DNA of 6,328 bases from Candidatus Margulisiibacteriota bacterium (GCA_022709925.1 JAKLHX010000067.1:1-6328); one strand, 5' to 3'; positions 1 through 6,172 are shown, counted from the stretch's first letter. Program-made: numbers and translations. Notes: generated by a model not told the origin, from the sequence alone.

Positions 1-260
1 GGCGATCTGGTGAGCCTGTCTATTTTATATGAGATAACAGAATTTATTTTTCCCCGGCGGATATCCCGAATCATTTCCTGTAATGCGGGGCGGTCAGTGT
101 TCGCCCCGCTGAACCCGGGATCTGAATAAACCTTATGGACCTCAATATCGTTCTGGCTCGATATGAACGACATGATCTTTAATTCCTGCGTTTCGCAGGA
201 ATTAAATTCTATCTCGGCCTGTCCATCCGTCGAAACCCTCGTATAGATAGCTGCCTTCAT
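1..260 (-). CDS. Serine recombinase (resolvase/invertase family), N-terminal part; cut by window edge
   Basis: This is the first 86 residues of a serine site-specific recombinase; the rest lies beyond the left edge. Family members cut and rejoin DNA through a covalent phosphoserine link. The N-terminus reads AAIYTRVSTDGQ, placing the expected nucleophile at Ser10 with Arg8 beside it. The conserved YSDPGFSGANTDRPAL block is at residues 45-60, and SYKIDRLTRS at 77-86 carries the two arginines of the catalytic pocket. The pattern resembles integrase-type large serine recombinases of phages and integrative elements, but the C-terminal zinc-ribbon and coiled-coil parts that would prove it are outside the window. 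The start is the ATG at 258-260, preceded by a GAGGAGG Shine-Dalgarno. It overlaps the stop of the upstream Cys-rich gene as ATGA, which implies translational coupling. Base composition is ordinary, unlike the SLOG gene two genes upstream. The family call is firm; the subfamily is inferred. Confidence 0.93.
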   Translation of the reverse strand, partial: MKAAIYTRVSTDGQAEIEFNSCETQELKIMSFISSQNDIEVHKVYSDPGFSGANTDRPALQEMIRDIRRGKINSVISYKIDRLTRS

Positions 261-463
261 ACACTGGCCCTCCTCTCACAAGAATATTTCGGTACCGGAT
301 CAATTAAATTCTTCAATTCCGATATTATTTCTTGGTGAGCATTGGACTTGTGTAGAAGACTAATGTAGTTAACAAACTTGGGACAGCGGACTTTTAAATG
401 CCTATTACAATGTAGCGAACTTAAACAATGCTCACAACACGGCGAACCTGTAAAAACTGACAT
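257..463 (-). CDS. Small Cys/His-rich protein of unknown function (68 aa), possibly zinc-binding
   Basis: I do not recognise this family. The protein has cysteines at 9, 10, 13, 19, 27 and 62 and histidines at 12, 18, 22, 38 and 43. The first half holds CCEHC, then CNRH, then RCPKF, a spacing that could bind one zinc ion, although no standard zinc-finger pattern is met exactly. The second half (about 31-57) looks like one or two amphipathic helices. There is no signal peptide or membrane segment, so it is probably cytoplasmic. A longer in-frame start at 496 exists, but the ATG at 461-463 is chosen because it sits 7 bases after a perfect Shine-Dalgarno. The gene begins 2 bases after the stop of the SLOG gene and ends inside the start codon of the recombinase (ATGA). 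A DNA-binding or recombinase-accessory role is inferred from this position alone. Confidence 0.72.
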   Translation of the reverse strand: MSVFTGSPCCEHCLSSLHCNRHLKVRCPKFVNYISLLHKSNAHQEIISELKNLIDPVPKYSCERRASV

Positions 464-465
464 GA

Positions 466-996
466 TTATATCACCTCCTTTCTGAAAACAAAACAATGGC
501 GTACGAGATCAGGCGGCAGGCATGCACCGCCGCCGCAAAGGAACACAATGACAGGGACACCACAGGAAACAGCGTGGCGGATGGTGTAGAGAGAGCCGCG
601 CGAAGGACCAAAGAGAAAAGCCACAATAACAGAAGACGCGGAAACCAAACGCTCATTGCGGCGGAGAAGAGCGGAGACAGCAACAGGACGAGCACAACCG
701 GAAGAAACCGAACCCCAAACAACACTGCCGCCTGACCCGATAAACCGCTCAACGTCAGGGCGGACGGAAGAAGGGAACCCGGAAACAGAAGACCAAGCAG
801 AAAAAACAACCCCGCGGGCAGAAGAACCGGACGAAAGAACAGCAGACAAAGCAAAATGATCAGCCCCCATGGCACCGCCGGAACCAACACCGAAGCCACG
901 GGAAAGGAACAAAGAAACAACCTGACCCACAAGCGCAGAAAAACGAACCGGAAGAGACCGAGAGCCGACAACCCCAACCAGACGACGAATAGACAT
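466..996 (-). CDS. DprA-like SLOG/Rossmann-fold protein (176 aa), adenine-depleted gene
   Basis: This is a compact single-domain protein resembling the Rossmann core of DprA/Smf and other SLOG proteins. A glycine-rich nucleotide or ligand loop, VGVVGSR, is at residues 7-13. SGGAMGAD at 39-46 matches the family's second signature. LLRRNERLVSASSVIVAF (110-127) followed by GPSRGS (130-135) and IRHAVSCGVPVIVF (139-152) parallels the DprA 'RNRIIxGLS...SGSLxTA...A..G..V' region. SLOG domains bind nucleotide-derived ligands, and DprA binds single-stranded DNA; which applies here is unknown. The start is the ATG at 994-996, 8 bases after a GGAGG. The gene is first in an operon with the Cys-rich gene and the serine recombinase. 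Composition is extraordinary: about 30 Ser (nearly all TCN) but one Lys, one Asn, one Thr and one Gln, because the coding strand has almost no A. All three minus frames stay open over long stretches as a by-product. The fold is fairly certain; the function is not. Confidence 0.85.
   Translation of the reverse strand: MSIRRLVGVVGSRSLPVRFSALVGQVVSLFLSRGFGVGSGGAMGADHFALSAVLSSGSSARGVVFSAWSSVSGFPSSVRPDVERFIGSGGSVVWGSVSSGCARPVAVSALLRRNERLVSASSVIVAFLFGPSRGSLYTIRHAVSCGVPVIVFLCGGGACLPPDLVRHCFVFRKEVI
471..481 (-). promoter_or_regulatory. Perfect Shine-Dalgarno fixing the start of the Cys-rich gene
   Basis: On the minus strand this reads AAAGGAGGTGA, a full complement of the 16S rRNA 3' end. It ends 7 bases before the ATG at 461-463. 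It lies inside the last codons of the SLOG gene (Arg-Lys-Glu-Val-Ile-stop). This tail is where that gene's otherwise extreme adenine depletion ends, so the ribosome site appears to be an exception to whatever removes adenine upstream. Confidence 0.85.
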
Positions 997-1002
997 AAAT
1001 GA

Positions 1003-1026
1003 CACCTCCCTGTGCAACACAGGGAG
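1003..1026 (-). promoter_or_regulatory. Hairpin burying the Shine-Dalgarno of the SLOG gene
   Basis: On the minus strand CTCCCTGTG (1006-1014), read after CACAGGGAG (1018-1026) on the plus strand, gives a perfect 9-bp stem with a 3-base loop. The ribosome site GGGAGGTG occupies 1003-1010, so its GGGAG lies in the stem and only GTG is free. The start codon follows at 994-996. This layout is typical of translational control by ribosome-site occlusion. The hairpin abuts the end of the long leader stem (1025-1046 with 1229-1254) and shares its first two positions. The stem is seen directly; regulation is inferred. Confidence 0.6.
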
Positions 1027-1254
1027 CATTTCCCCGCTGCGTGTCACCCGCAGCGCAGCCGAAAGCGAGGAGCATTACCTTAGCTGTCTGATATGAGCGA
1101 CGAGCTGCAGGCAAGCGGAGGGGCGGAAGGAGGCTGAGCAGCGACTCTGCCGACTGGAGCAGGGAGCGGAAGCGAACGAGTCCGAGCTGCTACGAAGGCG
1201 CGTCGAGGACGAGTGAGTGAAGCGACCTTGACACGCTTAAAGCGGGGAAATGCT
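1025..1254 (-). ncRNA. Candidate structured leader RNA of the SLOG-recombinase operon
   Basis: This 230-base region has no plausible gene and lies directly upstream of the SLOG gene. It is closed by a long inverted repeat: AGCATTTCCCCGCT plus GCGTGTCA (1025-1046) pairs with TGACACGC plus AGCGGGGAAATGCT (1229-1254), all 22 positions matching, with only a 4-base TTAA bulge in one arm. Nested inside is a second stem of 11 pairs, 1137-1147 with 1178-1191, with a 3-base bulge. A local 7-bp hairpin, 1035-1041 with 1049-1055, uses bases from the long stem, so the two cannot form together. An 11-base near-repeat (1023-1033 and 1069-1079, one mismatch) offers an alternative partner for the distal arm. 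It matches no riboswitch or catalytic RNA class that I recognise. It could be a cis-regulatory leader, a separate RNA acting with the recombinase, or a DNA-level recombination or replication site. Confidence 0.5.
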
Positions 1255-1373
1255 AAGCTGGGAAAACAGGGAGAGGCGGACAAAGTAGAAAAGATTTAAA
1301 AATAAAAAGGCACATCGCACAAATCATTTATTCAAAAGAGGCGATAGAAATAATAATCAATTCTTCGGCAAAT

Positions 1374-1485
1374 GGCGCGGAAAATTCCTGCGCGCCCAAT
1401 CTTCCGGCGGCTTTTTTTTGCCCCCACCCAAAAAAAAGCCGCCGAGGAGTACAAGGTAATAACGGACGCGAAAATTTTTGCGCAG
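1374..1485. repeat. Pair of similar GCG-flanked A/T palindromes
   Basis: Two short self-complementary blocks resemble each other. At 1374-1396, GGCGCG and CGCGCC flank GGAAAATTCC. At 1465-1485, GACGCG and GCGCAG flank an A4T5 core. Aligned, they share the layout CGCG, A4, T-rich, GCGC in the same orientation, about 90 bases apart, on either side of the long inverted repeat. They could be protein-binding sites, remnants of attachment sites, or chance products of a palindrome-rich region. Confidence 0.3.
1405..1444. repeat. Perfect 15-bp inverted repeat with T8/A8 tracts inside the stem
   Basis: CGGCGGC followed by T8 (1405-1419) pairs perfectly with A8 followed by GCCGCCG (1430-1444) around a 10-base C-rich loop (1420-1429). 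The GC block is at the base and the A/T tract at the loop end, on both strands. This is the reverse of a Rho-independent terminator, where the U tract follows a GC stem, so terminator function is doubtful even though the position (downstream of tRNA-Ile, upstream of the accessory operon) would suit one. A cruciform, transcription-barrier or element-end role is equally possible. Confidence 0.6.
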
Positions 1486-1509
1486 AAACAGTTCGCGGGG
1501 AAAAAACAA

Positions 1510-1583
1510 TGGGCCCAGGTGGGCTCGAACCACCGACCTCGCGATTATCAGTCGCGTGCTCTAGCCAACTGAGCTATGAGCCC
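1510..1583 (-). tRNA. tRNA-Ile, anticodon GAU
   Basis: A complete 74-base cloverleaf is visible on the minus strand. The acceptor stem GGGCUCA pairs with UGGGCCC (one G-U), followed by discriminator A. The D stem is GCUC/GAGC. The anticodon stem CGCGA/UCGCG carries the loop CUGAUAA, giving anticodon GAU for isoleucine AUC/AUU codons. The T arm is GGUGG, loop UUCGAGC, CCACC. No 3' CCA is encoded (the next bases are TTG), so CCA must be added by nucleotidyltransferase. It stands alone here and not between 16S and 23S rRNA genes, the usual place of this isoacceptor in many bacteria. Its 3' end faces the accessory module. Confidence 0.96.
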
Positions 1584-1600
1584 AAAAGAGTAACATTATT

Positions 1601-1606
1601 ATTATA
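1601..1606 (-). promoter_or_regulatory. Likely -10 box for tRNA-Ile
   Basis: A perfect TATAAT lies on the minus strand in the 30-base gap between the mutS stop and the tRNA, 17 bases before the mature tRNA 5' end. Transcription would then begin at about 1594, leaving a short 5' leader for RNase P. No good -35 hexamer is visible at the right distance (the sequence there is A-rich, inside the end of mutS), so the promoter call is moderate. Confidence 0.5.
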
Positions 1607-1613
1607 ACAAAGT

Positions 1614-4052
1614 TTAGCCGAGTTTATTTTCGACCATCTCCAGCGTATCGTAAACTTCTTTAGCTCTCTTGACGACGCTGTCGGGAAGACCCGCCAGTTT
1701 TGCCACATGTATGCCGTAGCTTTTATCGGCCGTGCCGTCCACTATCTTGTGAAGGAAGGTTATATGGTCGCCTTCTTCCTTTACCGAAACGTTCACGTTC
1801 TTTATGCCCTTGAACTTCTCCGGGAGGTTCGTGAGCTCGTGATAGTGCGTGGCGAAAAGCGTTTTCGCGCCTATCCTTGAATGTATGTGCTCCGCAACGG
1901 CTTTCGCTATGCTCATGCCGTCAAAAGTCGCGGTGCCCCGCCCTATCTCGTCGATCACTATAAGGCTGTCCTTTGTCGCATTATTAAGTATATTCGCGGT
2001 CTCAAGCATCTCCACCATGAACGTTGATTGTCCGGCGTAAAGGTCATCGAATGCGCCGACGCGCGTAAATATCCTATCGAAAACGGGAAGGCTTGCCGAT
2101 GAAGCAGGGACAAAGCTTCCGATCTGGGAAAGAAGCACTATAAGCGCTACCTGCCTCATGTACGTCGATTTTCCCGCCATGTTCGGCCCTGTTATGAGCA
2201 GGAAACCGCTATCCTTGCCCATGACGGTATCGTTCGGCACAAAAAGATGCTGACCGAGCGTTTTTTCCGATACAGGATGCCGCCCGTCCTTTATTTCAAC
2301 GGAAGAGCCCGGATCTTTTAACTTCGGCTTGACATAGTTCTCGCTTACAGCAACATTTGCCAAAGATAAAAGAGCGTCGATATTGGCCACGCAAAAAGCC
2401 ACCTGCTGAAGGTCTTTCGCAAAGGCCGCGACCTTGTCCCTGACAGTGCAAAAGATCACGTATTCCATTTCAACACTGCGGTCCTGTGCGTTCAGTATCA
2501 TAGACTCTTTGTCCTTAAGGTCAGGAGTGATGAACCTTTCGCAGTTGACGAGCGTTTGTTTCCGTATGTAATCCTGCGGGACATACTTGAGGTTGGAAGA
2601 AGACACCTCTATATAATAGCCGAATACTTTTGTGAACCCTACTTTAAGGGACTTTATCCCTGTCCGGCGCCGCTCTTCTTCTTCAAGGTTTGAGATCCAT
2701 TCCTTGCCTTTGAGAGAAGCGTTCTTTATCTCGTCAAGTTCCGCACTGTAGCCCGGCTTTATGAGTCCGCCATCCTTCAGCACAAAAGGAGGGTCATCGG
2801 CAACGGCGGAACTTATCAGGGAATAAACTTCCGACATGTCCTTAAAATCCGCAAGGCCCCTTATGAGCGGCGAACTGCATTTTGAAAGCACGGACTTAAT
2901 TGACGGGAGCTTTTCAAGGGATTCTTTCAGAGAAACAAGGTCCCTGGCGTTTGCGGACGCGGATGCGATCTTTCCGGTAAGCCGCTCGATATCCCTGATG
3001 TTGTCGAGGGCATCTGCCATATCCGCTCTAAGCATCTGGTCTTTAGAAAGCTCTTCAACGGCGTCAAGACGTGCCGTTATCGCATCCTTATCGCAAAGAG
3101 GGAACAGAAGCCATGAACGCAGAGATCTCGCTCCCATCGGGGTCTTTGTCCTGTCTAATATCCAAAGAAGGCTCCCTTCAAACGATCTTTCCCTTATCGT
3201 TTGAACAAGCTCCAGGTTCCGCCTGGTCGCGGAATCGATATACATATAGTTGTCGATCCTGTACTTTTTCAGGCTGTTGATATGCAGTAGAGGGACTTTC
3301 TGCGTTTCTTTCAGATAATCGACTATCGCCGATGCCGCGCACAAAGAAAGCTCACTCCCGCTAAAGCCAAATGCTTCAAGGGAACTTAAGGAAAAATGTC
3401 TAAGGAGCTTTTCTTTTGCAAGAGACACATCGAATATATCTTTTAAGTTATACGGGGTATATATTATCCCCCTGGCGCTCATGAACGACAGGAGTTTTTC
3501 ATTATTTTGAGCGGCATCAGGAAGCATCAGGACCTCGGACGGGGACACTCTTTCGATCTCGTCAAAAAGCTGCCTCATCTTGTCCGGGCCTTCAAGATCT
3601 ATTCCTTTGAACTCTCCCGTGGACACGTCAATAAAAGCAAGCGCGCATTTTTCCCCTGAAAAAGATATGGACATAAGGTAATTATTCGTGTTCTCTGTCA
3701 GCATCGATGATTCAAGGATCGTTCCCGGGGTTATGATCTTTATGACCTCTCTTTTCACGATCCCCTTTGCAAGAGCAGGATCTTCAACCTGCTCGCATAT
3801 CGCGACCTTGAACCCTCGGGAGATAAGCTTTGACACATAAGGCTGGACGCTGTGGTACGGGACGCCACACATCGGAGCGCGGTTCTCGCCCTGCCCTCTT
3901 CCGGTCAGGGTTATCTCAAGTTCCTTGGAGGCCACAAGAGCATCATCGCCGAACATCTCGTAGAAATCGCCGAGCCTGAAGAATAAAAGGGCGTCTTTTA
4001 CCTGGGACTTTATCTCCAGATACTGCTTCATCATCGGAGTGAGGTCAGACAT
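1614..4052 (-). CDS. mutS: DNA mismatch repair ATPase MutS (812 aa)
   Basis: MutS recognises base mismatches and small loops after replication, then acts as an ATP-driven clamp that recruits MutL. The N-terminal mismatch-binding domain carries the FYE motif (Phe30, Glu32), the residues that stack on and contact the mismatched base. Connector, lever and clamp domains follow (about 110-590). The ABC-type ATPase domain has Walker A GPNMAGKST (622-630), STFMVEM (676-682), Walker B VIDE (699-702), the DEIGRGT signature region (701-707) and ATHYHELT (734-741), and ends with the helix-turn-helix dimer region YGIHVAKLAGLP (779-790). At 812 residues it is about 40 shorter than the E. coli and B. subtilis proteins and stops soon after that region, so the C-terminal tetramerisation and clamp-binding tail is missing or minimal. 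The ATG at 4050-4052 has GAGGGG upstream and lies 13 bases after pheT, implying co-transcription. No mutL is visible. Confidence 0.98.
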   Translation of the reverse strand: MSDLTPMMKQYLEIKSQVKDALLFFRLGDFYEMFGDDALVASKELEITLTGRGQGENRAPMCGVPYHSVQPYVSKLISRGFKVAICEQVEDPALAKGIVKREVIKIITPGTILESSMLTENTNNYLMSISFSGEKCALAFIDVSTGEFKGIDLEGPDKMRQLFDEIERVSPSEVLMLPDAAQNNEKLLSFMSARGIIYTPYNLKDIFDVSLAKEKLLRHFSLSSLEAFGFSGSELSLCAASAIVDYLKETQKVPLLHINSLKKYRIDNYMYIDSATRRNLELVQTIRERSFEGSLLWILDRTKTPMGARSLRSWLLFPLCDKDAITARLDAVEELSKDQMLRADMADALDNIRDIERLTGKIASASANARDLVSLKESLEKLPSIKSVLSKCSSPLIRGLADFKDMSEVYSLISSAVADDPPFVLKDGGLIKPGYSAELDEIKNASLKGKEWISNLEEEERRRTGIKSLKVGFTKVFGYYIEVSSSNLKYVPQDYIRKQTLVNCERFITPDLKDKESMILNAQDRSVEMEYVIFCTVRDKVAAFAKDLQQVAFCVANIDALLSLANVAVSENYVKPKLKDPGSSVEIKDGRHPVSEKTLGQHLFVPNDTVMGKDSGFLLITGPNMAGKSTYMRQVALIVLLSQIGSFVPASSASLPVFDRIFTRVGAFDDLYAGQSTFMVEMLETANILNNATKDSLIVIDEIGRGTATFDGMSIAKAVAEHIHSRIGAKTLFATHYHELTNLPEKFKGIKNVNVSVKEEGDHITFLHKIVDGTADKSYGIHVAKLAGLPDSVVKRAKEVYDTLEMVENKLG

Positions 4053-4065
4053 TGAGGGCCCCTCT

Positions 4066-6102
4066 TTACTTTCTTATCTCGACCTTGAGATTGTTTTCGA
4101 GCGCGCCCAATACTTTTTCGTGCAGGAAATTTATTTCTTCGTCCGTCATGGTCTTTTCGCGCGACCTGTATATGACGCTGTATGCGAGGCTTATTTTGTC
4201 TTTGCCGATATACCTGTCAAAAAGCTCGACATCCTCAACAAGGCTTCCCCCTTCGAAAAGTATCCTTTCAACTATCTCTTCGTGTGTAACGCCCTGGGGT
4301 ACATACATCGCGATATCCCTTTTGACAGCAGGATATTTCGGCAGAGACTCCTGCCTTGAGGGAACTATTTCTATACTGTTCAAAAAGTCCATGCTTATCT
4401 CAAAGACATATGCCGGTTTCTGCATGTCAAAATTGCCGGCAATTGTTCTTTCCACCTGCCCGATAAAACCTATCTTGTTACCCTTGCAGAATATCTCGGC
4501 ACCGCTGCCCGAAGCGATCTTCCCGTCGTTTGAAGGAGAATATTCGACACAGCAAGCCCCGTAAAGGTCAAAAACATCTTCTACGATCCCTTTCAGGAAG
4601 TAAAAATCTTCTTTGACGCGGTCCTTTTCAACGATCCCCTTGAACACCGAACCGTACAACAGCCCGGTCAGGACATGTTTTTCCCGCATCTGTCCTTCGC
4701 CCTTATTGCTGAATATCTTCCCGGCCTCAAAGATCGCAAGGTCCGATATTTTCCTGTTGATGTTGTACTGCGCCGCCTCCAAAAGTCCGGGGATCACGGA
4801 TGTGCGCAGATGCGTCATCTCTTCTATCAGCGGGTTCGCGACGGCGACCGCGGCTGCCGTATCCAGGCCGGCCTTCTTAAAAAGCTTTTCTCCTGACATG
4901 CTGTAGGTCTTCACTTCAAAGAACCCTTTGCAGGAAAGCATATGCTTTAGCATTCTTTCTTTTTTCATCGAAGAGATAAGCTTGTCGGTATTATCCATGT
5001 CCTGTCTTATAAAAGTGAAGGTCTCCGCGATCTTGTCGTAGCCGAATATCCTCACAATCTCTTCTATAAGGTCTATTTCCCTTTCGATATCGGCCGCCCT
5101 CCACATAGGAACGAGCACTTCGATATCTTTACCTGCATCTTTTGTCTGGAAACCGAGATTGTTGAGGATGGAAACAGCCTTGTCTTTTTGGATGTCCACG
5201 CCCAAGACCTTTTTTATCCGCTCCGGCCTGAGCTTTAAGCTTAAAGGTTTTTTATCCGCTTTTTTTACGTCTATGGCCCCTTTGGCGACAGATCCCTTTG
5301 AAAGTTCCTGTATAAGTCCGGCGGCACGGTCAAGGGACCTCTGCACACCTTCAAAATCTATACCTCTCTCAAACCTTACGGACGCCTCGGTTCTTATCTT
5401 AAGGTCTTTTGAGGTCTTGTTTATGGAGACCGGCAGGAACAATGCGCTCTCAAGGAGGACATTCTTCGTGCCGGAAGATATTTCGCTGTTGCCCGCTCCC
5501 ATGACACCGGCGACCGCCACCGCTCTTTTCGCATCAGCGATGACAAGACAGTCCTTATCAAGCACCCTTTCGATACCGTCAAGGGTCGTTACCTTTTCGC
5601 CCGCAGCAGCCCTTCTTACTATTATCTTTTTCCCTTCGAGCAGATCGAGGTCAAATGCATGGAGAGGCTGTCCCATCTCGAGCATTACATAGTTGGTCAC
5701 ATCTACAACGTTGTTTATCGGACGCACCCCGGCATCTAAAAGCCTTTTCTGCATCCATGCGGGAGAACCCCCTATTTTCACGTCTTTTATCACGCGCGCC
5801 ATATATCTGGGACAAAGGTCCGCGTCTTTTACCTCGACAGAGGCGGATCTGGATATGTCCTCGCCGGATTCTTTAACTTCGATCTTCGGCTGTTTTAACT
5901 TTTTGTCCAGTGTTGCGCATACTTCTCTCGCGATGCCAAGGACACTGAGACAATCGCCCCTGTTCGGAAGGATGTCCACTTCTATCACATTATTCCCGGA
6001 CGAAGCGACCTCCGTACCCGACAGCGAAAGCGCCCCTGCCACTTTATCTATCGGCTCTTTTATATCTACGAACTCTTTTAACCAATCAAACGGTATCTTC
6101 AT
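4066..6102 (-). CDS. pheT: Phenylalanine--tRNA ligase beta subunit, short form lacking the OB-fold B2 domain (678 aa)
   Basis: This is the beta subunit of the (alpha-beta)2 enzyme that charges tRNA-Phe; beta carries the editing site that hydrolyses Tyr-tRNA-Phe and supports the catalytic alpha subunit. Domains in order: B1 (about 1-36), the core segment with VDILPNRGDCLSVLGIARE (42-60), the B3/B4 editing region (about 98-265; PLHAFD at 146-151 and LLESALF at 216-222 hold the conserved His and Glu of the pocket), B5 (287-360), the B6/B7 synthetase-like domain (about 370-580), and the C-terminal FDX-ACB anticodon-binding domain (587-678). B1 runs directly into the core at residues 30-42, so the roughly 100-residue EMAP/OB-fold B2 insertion usual in bacteria is absent; family length is then near 680 instead of near 800. 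I start at the ATG at 6100-6102 (MKIPFDWLKEF, AAGGGG upstream); an in-frame GTG at 6132 has no ribosome site. pheS lies upstream. Confidence 0.97.
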   Translation of the reverse strand: MKIPFDWLKEFVDIKEPIDKVAGALSLSGTEVASSGNNVIEVDILPNRGDCLSVLGIAREVCATLDKKLKQPKIEVKESGEDISRSASVEVKDADLCPRYMARVIKDVKIGGSPAWMQKRLLDAGVRPINNVVDVTNYVMLEMGQPLHAFDLDLLEGKKIIVRRAAAGEKVTTLDGIERVLDKDCLVIADAKRAVAVAGVMGAGNSEISSGTKNVLLESALFLPVSINKTSKDLKIRTEASVRFERGIDFEGVQRSLDRAAGLIQELSKGSVAKGAIDVKKADKKPLSLKLRPERIKKVLGVDIQKDKAVSILNNLGFQTKDAGKDIEVLVPMWRAADIEREIDLIEEIVRIFGYDKIAETFTFIRQDMDNTDKLISSMKKERMLKHMLSCKGFFEVKTYSMSGEKLFKKAGLDTAAAVAVANPLIEEMTHLRTSVIPGLLEAAQYNINRKISDLAIFEAGKIFSNKGEGQMREKHVLTGLLYGSVFKGIVEKDRVKEDFYFLKGIVEDVFDLYGACCVEYSPSNDGKIASGSGAEIFCKGNKIGFIGQVERTIAGNFDMQKPAYVFEISMDFLNSIEIVPSRQESLPKYPAVKRDIAMYVPQGVTHEEIVERILFEGGSLVEDVELFDRYIGKDKISLAYSVIYRSREKTMTDEEINFLHEKVLGALENNLKVEIRK

Positions 6103-6172
6103 TTTTCCCCTTTTTCTCGATGGCACGCTCACTTCATTCGCTACGGCTCGCTCGTTGCACTCGCTTACGGCA

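Larger units (their letters stand above)
1255..1509. other. Intergenic zone without a gene, rich in small palindromes
   Basis: No convincing coding frame exists here. The one open frame on the plus strand from 1372 runs through the tRNA gene and has no ribosome site. The zone holds the inverted repeat at 1405-1444 and two similar GCG-flanked A/T palindromes listed separately. The promoter of the accessory operon should lie between about 1260 and 1370. The best match on the minus strand is TTGTGC, a 17-base spacer and TTAAAT (3/6 and 4/6 to consensus), too weak to annotate. The boundary between host DNA and the accessory module probably falls in this zone, but no target-site duplication is visible. 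Confidence 0.6.

Noticed and set aside
496..859. Plus-strand open frames of 79 and 67 aa opposite the SLOG gene
   Set aside because: Low-complexity Arg/Glu/Thr-rich translations of the T-poor strand, with no recognisable motif; antisense shadows.
471..977. Open frames of 168 aa (471-977), 84 aa (860-1114) and 67 aa (1080-1283) on the minus strand
   Set aside because: They are open because the strand is adenine-poor and all stop codons need A. They show no family motifs and no ribosome site comparable to that of the SLOG frame.
496..996. Diversity-generating retroelement target as the explanation of adenine loss
   Set aside because: No reverse transcriptase, template repeat or near-identical second copy is visible in the window. 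It is kept only as one untested idea in the finding on adenine depletion.
1290..1335. Sigma-70 promoter for the accessory operon (TTGTGC, 17 bases, TTAAAT)
   Set aside because: The match is only 3/6 and 4/6 in an A/T-rich stretch, too weak to list as a feature.
1405..1444. Bidirectional Rho-independent terminator
   Set aside because: The A/T tracts lie at the loop end of the stem, so neither strand has a GC stem followed by an unpaired U run.
1372..1572. Plus-strand 66-aa open frame
   Set aside because: It crosses the inverted repeat and runs into the tRNA-Ile gene on the other strand, and has no ribosome site.
6103..6132. Upstream GTG start for pheT (10 extra residues)
   Set aside because: No ribosome site precedes it, and homologues begin at the MKIPFDWLKEF-like sequence.
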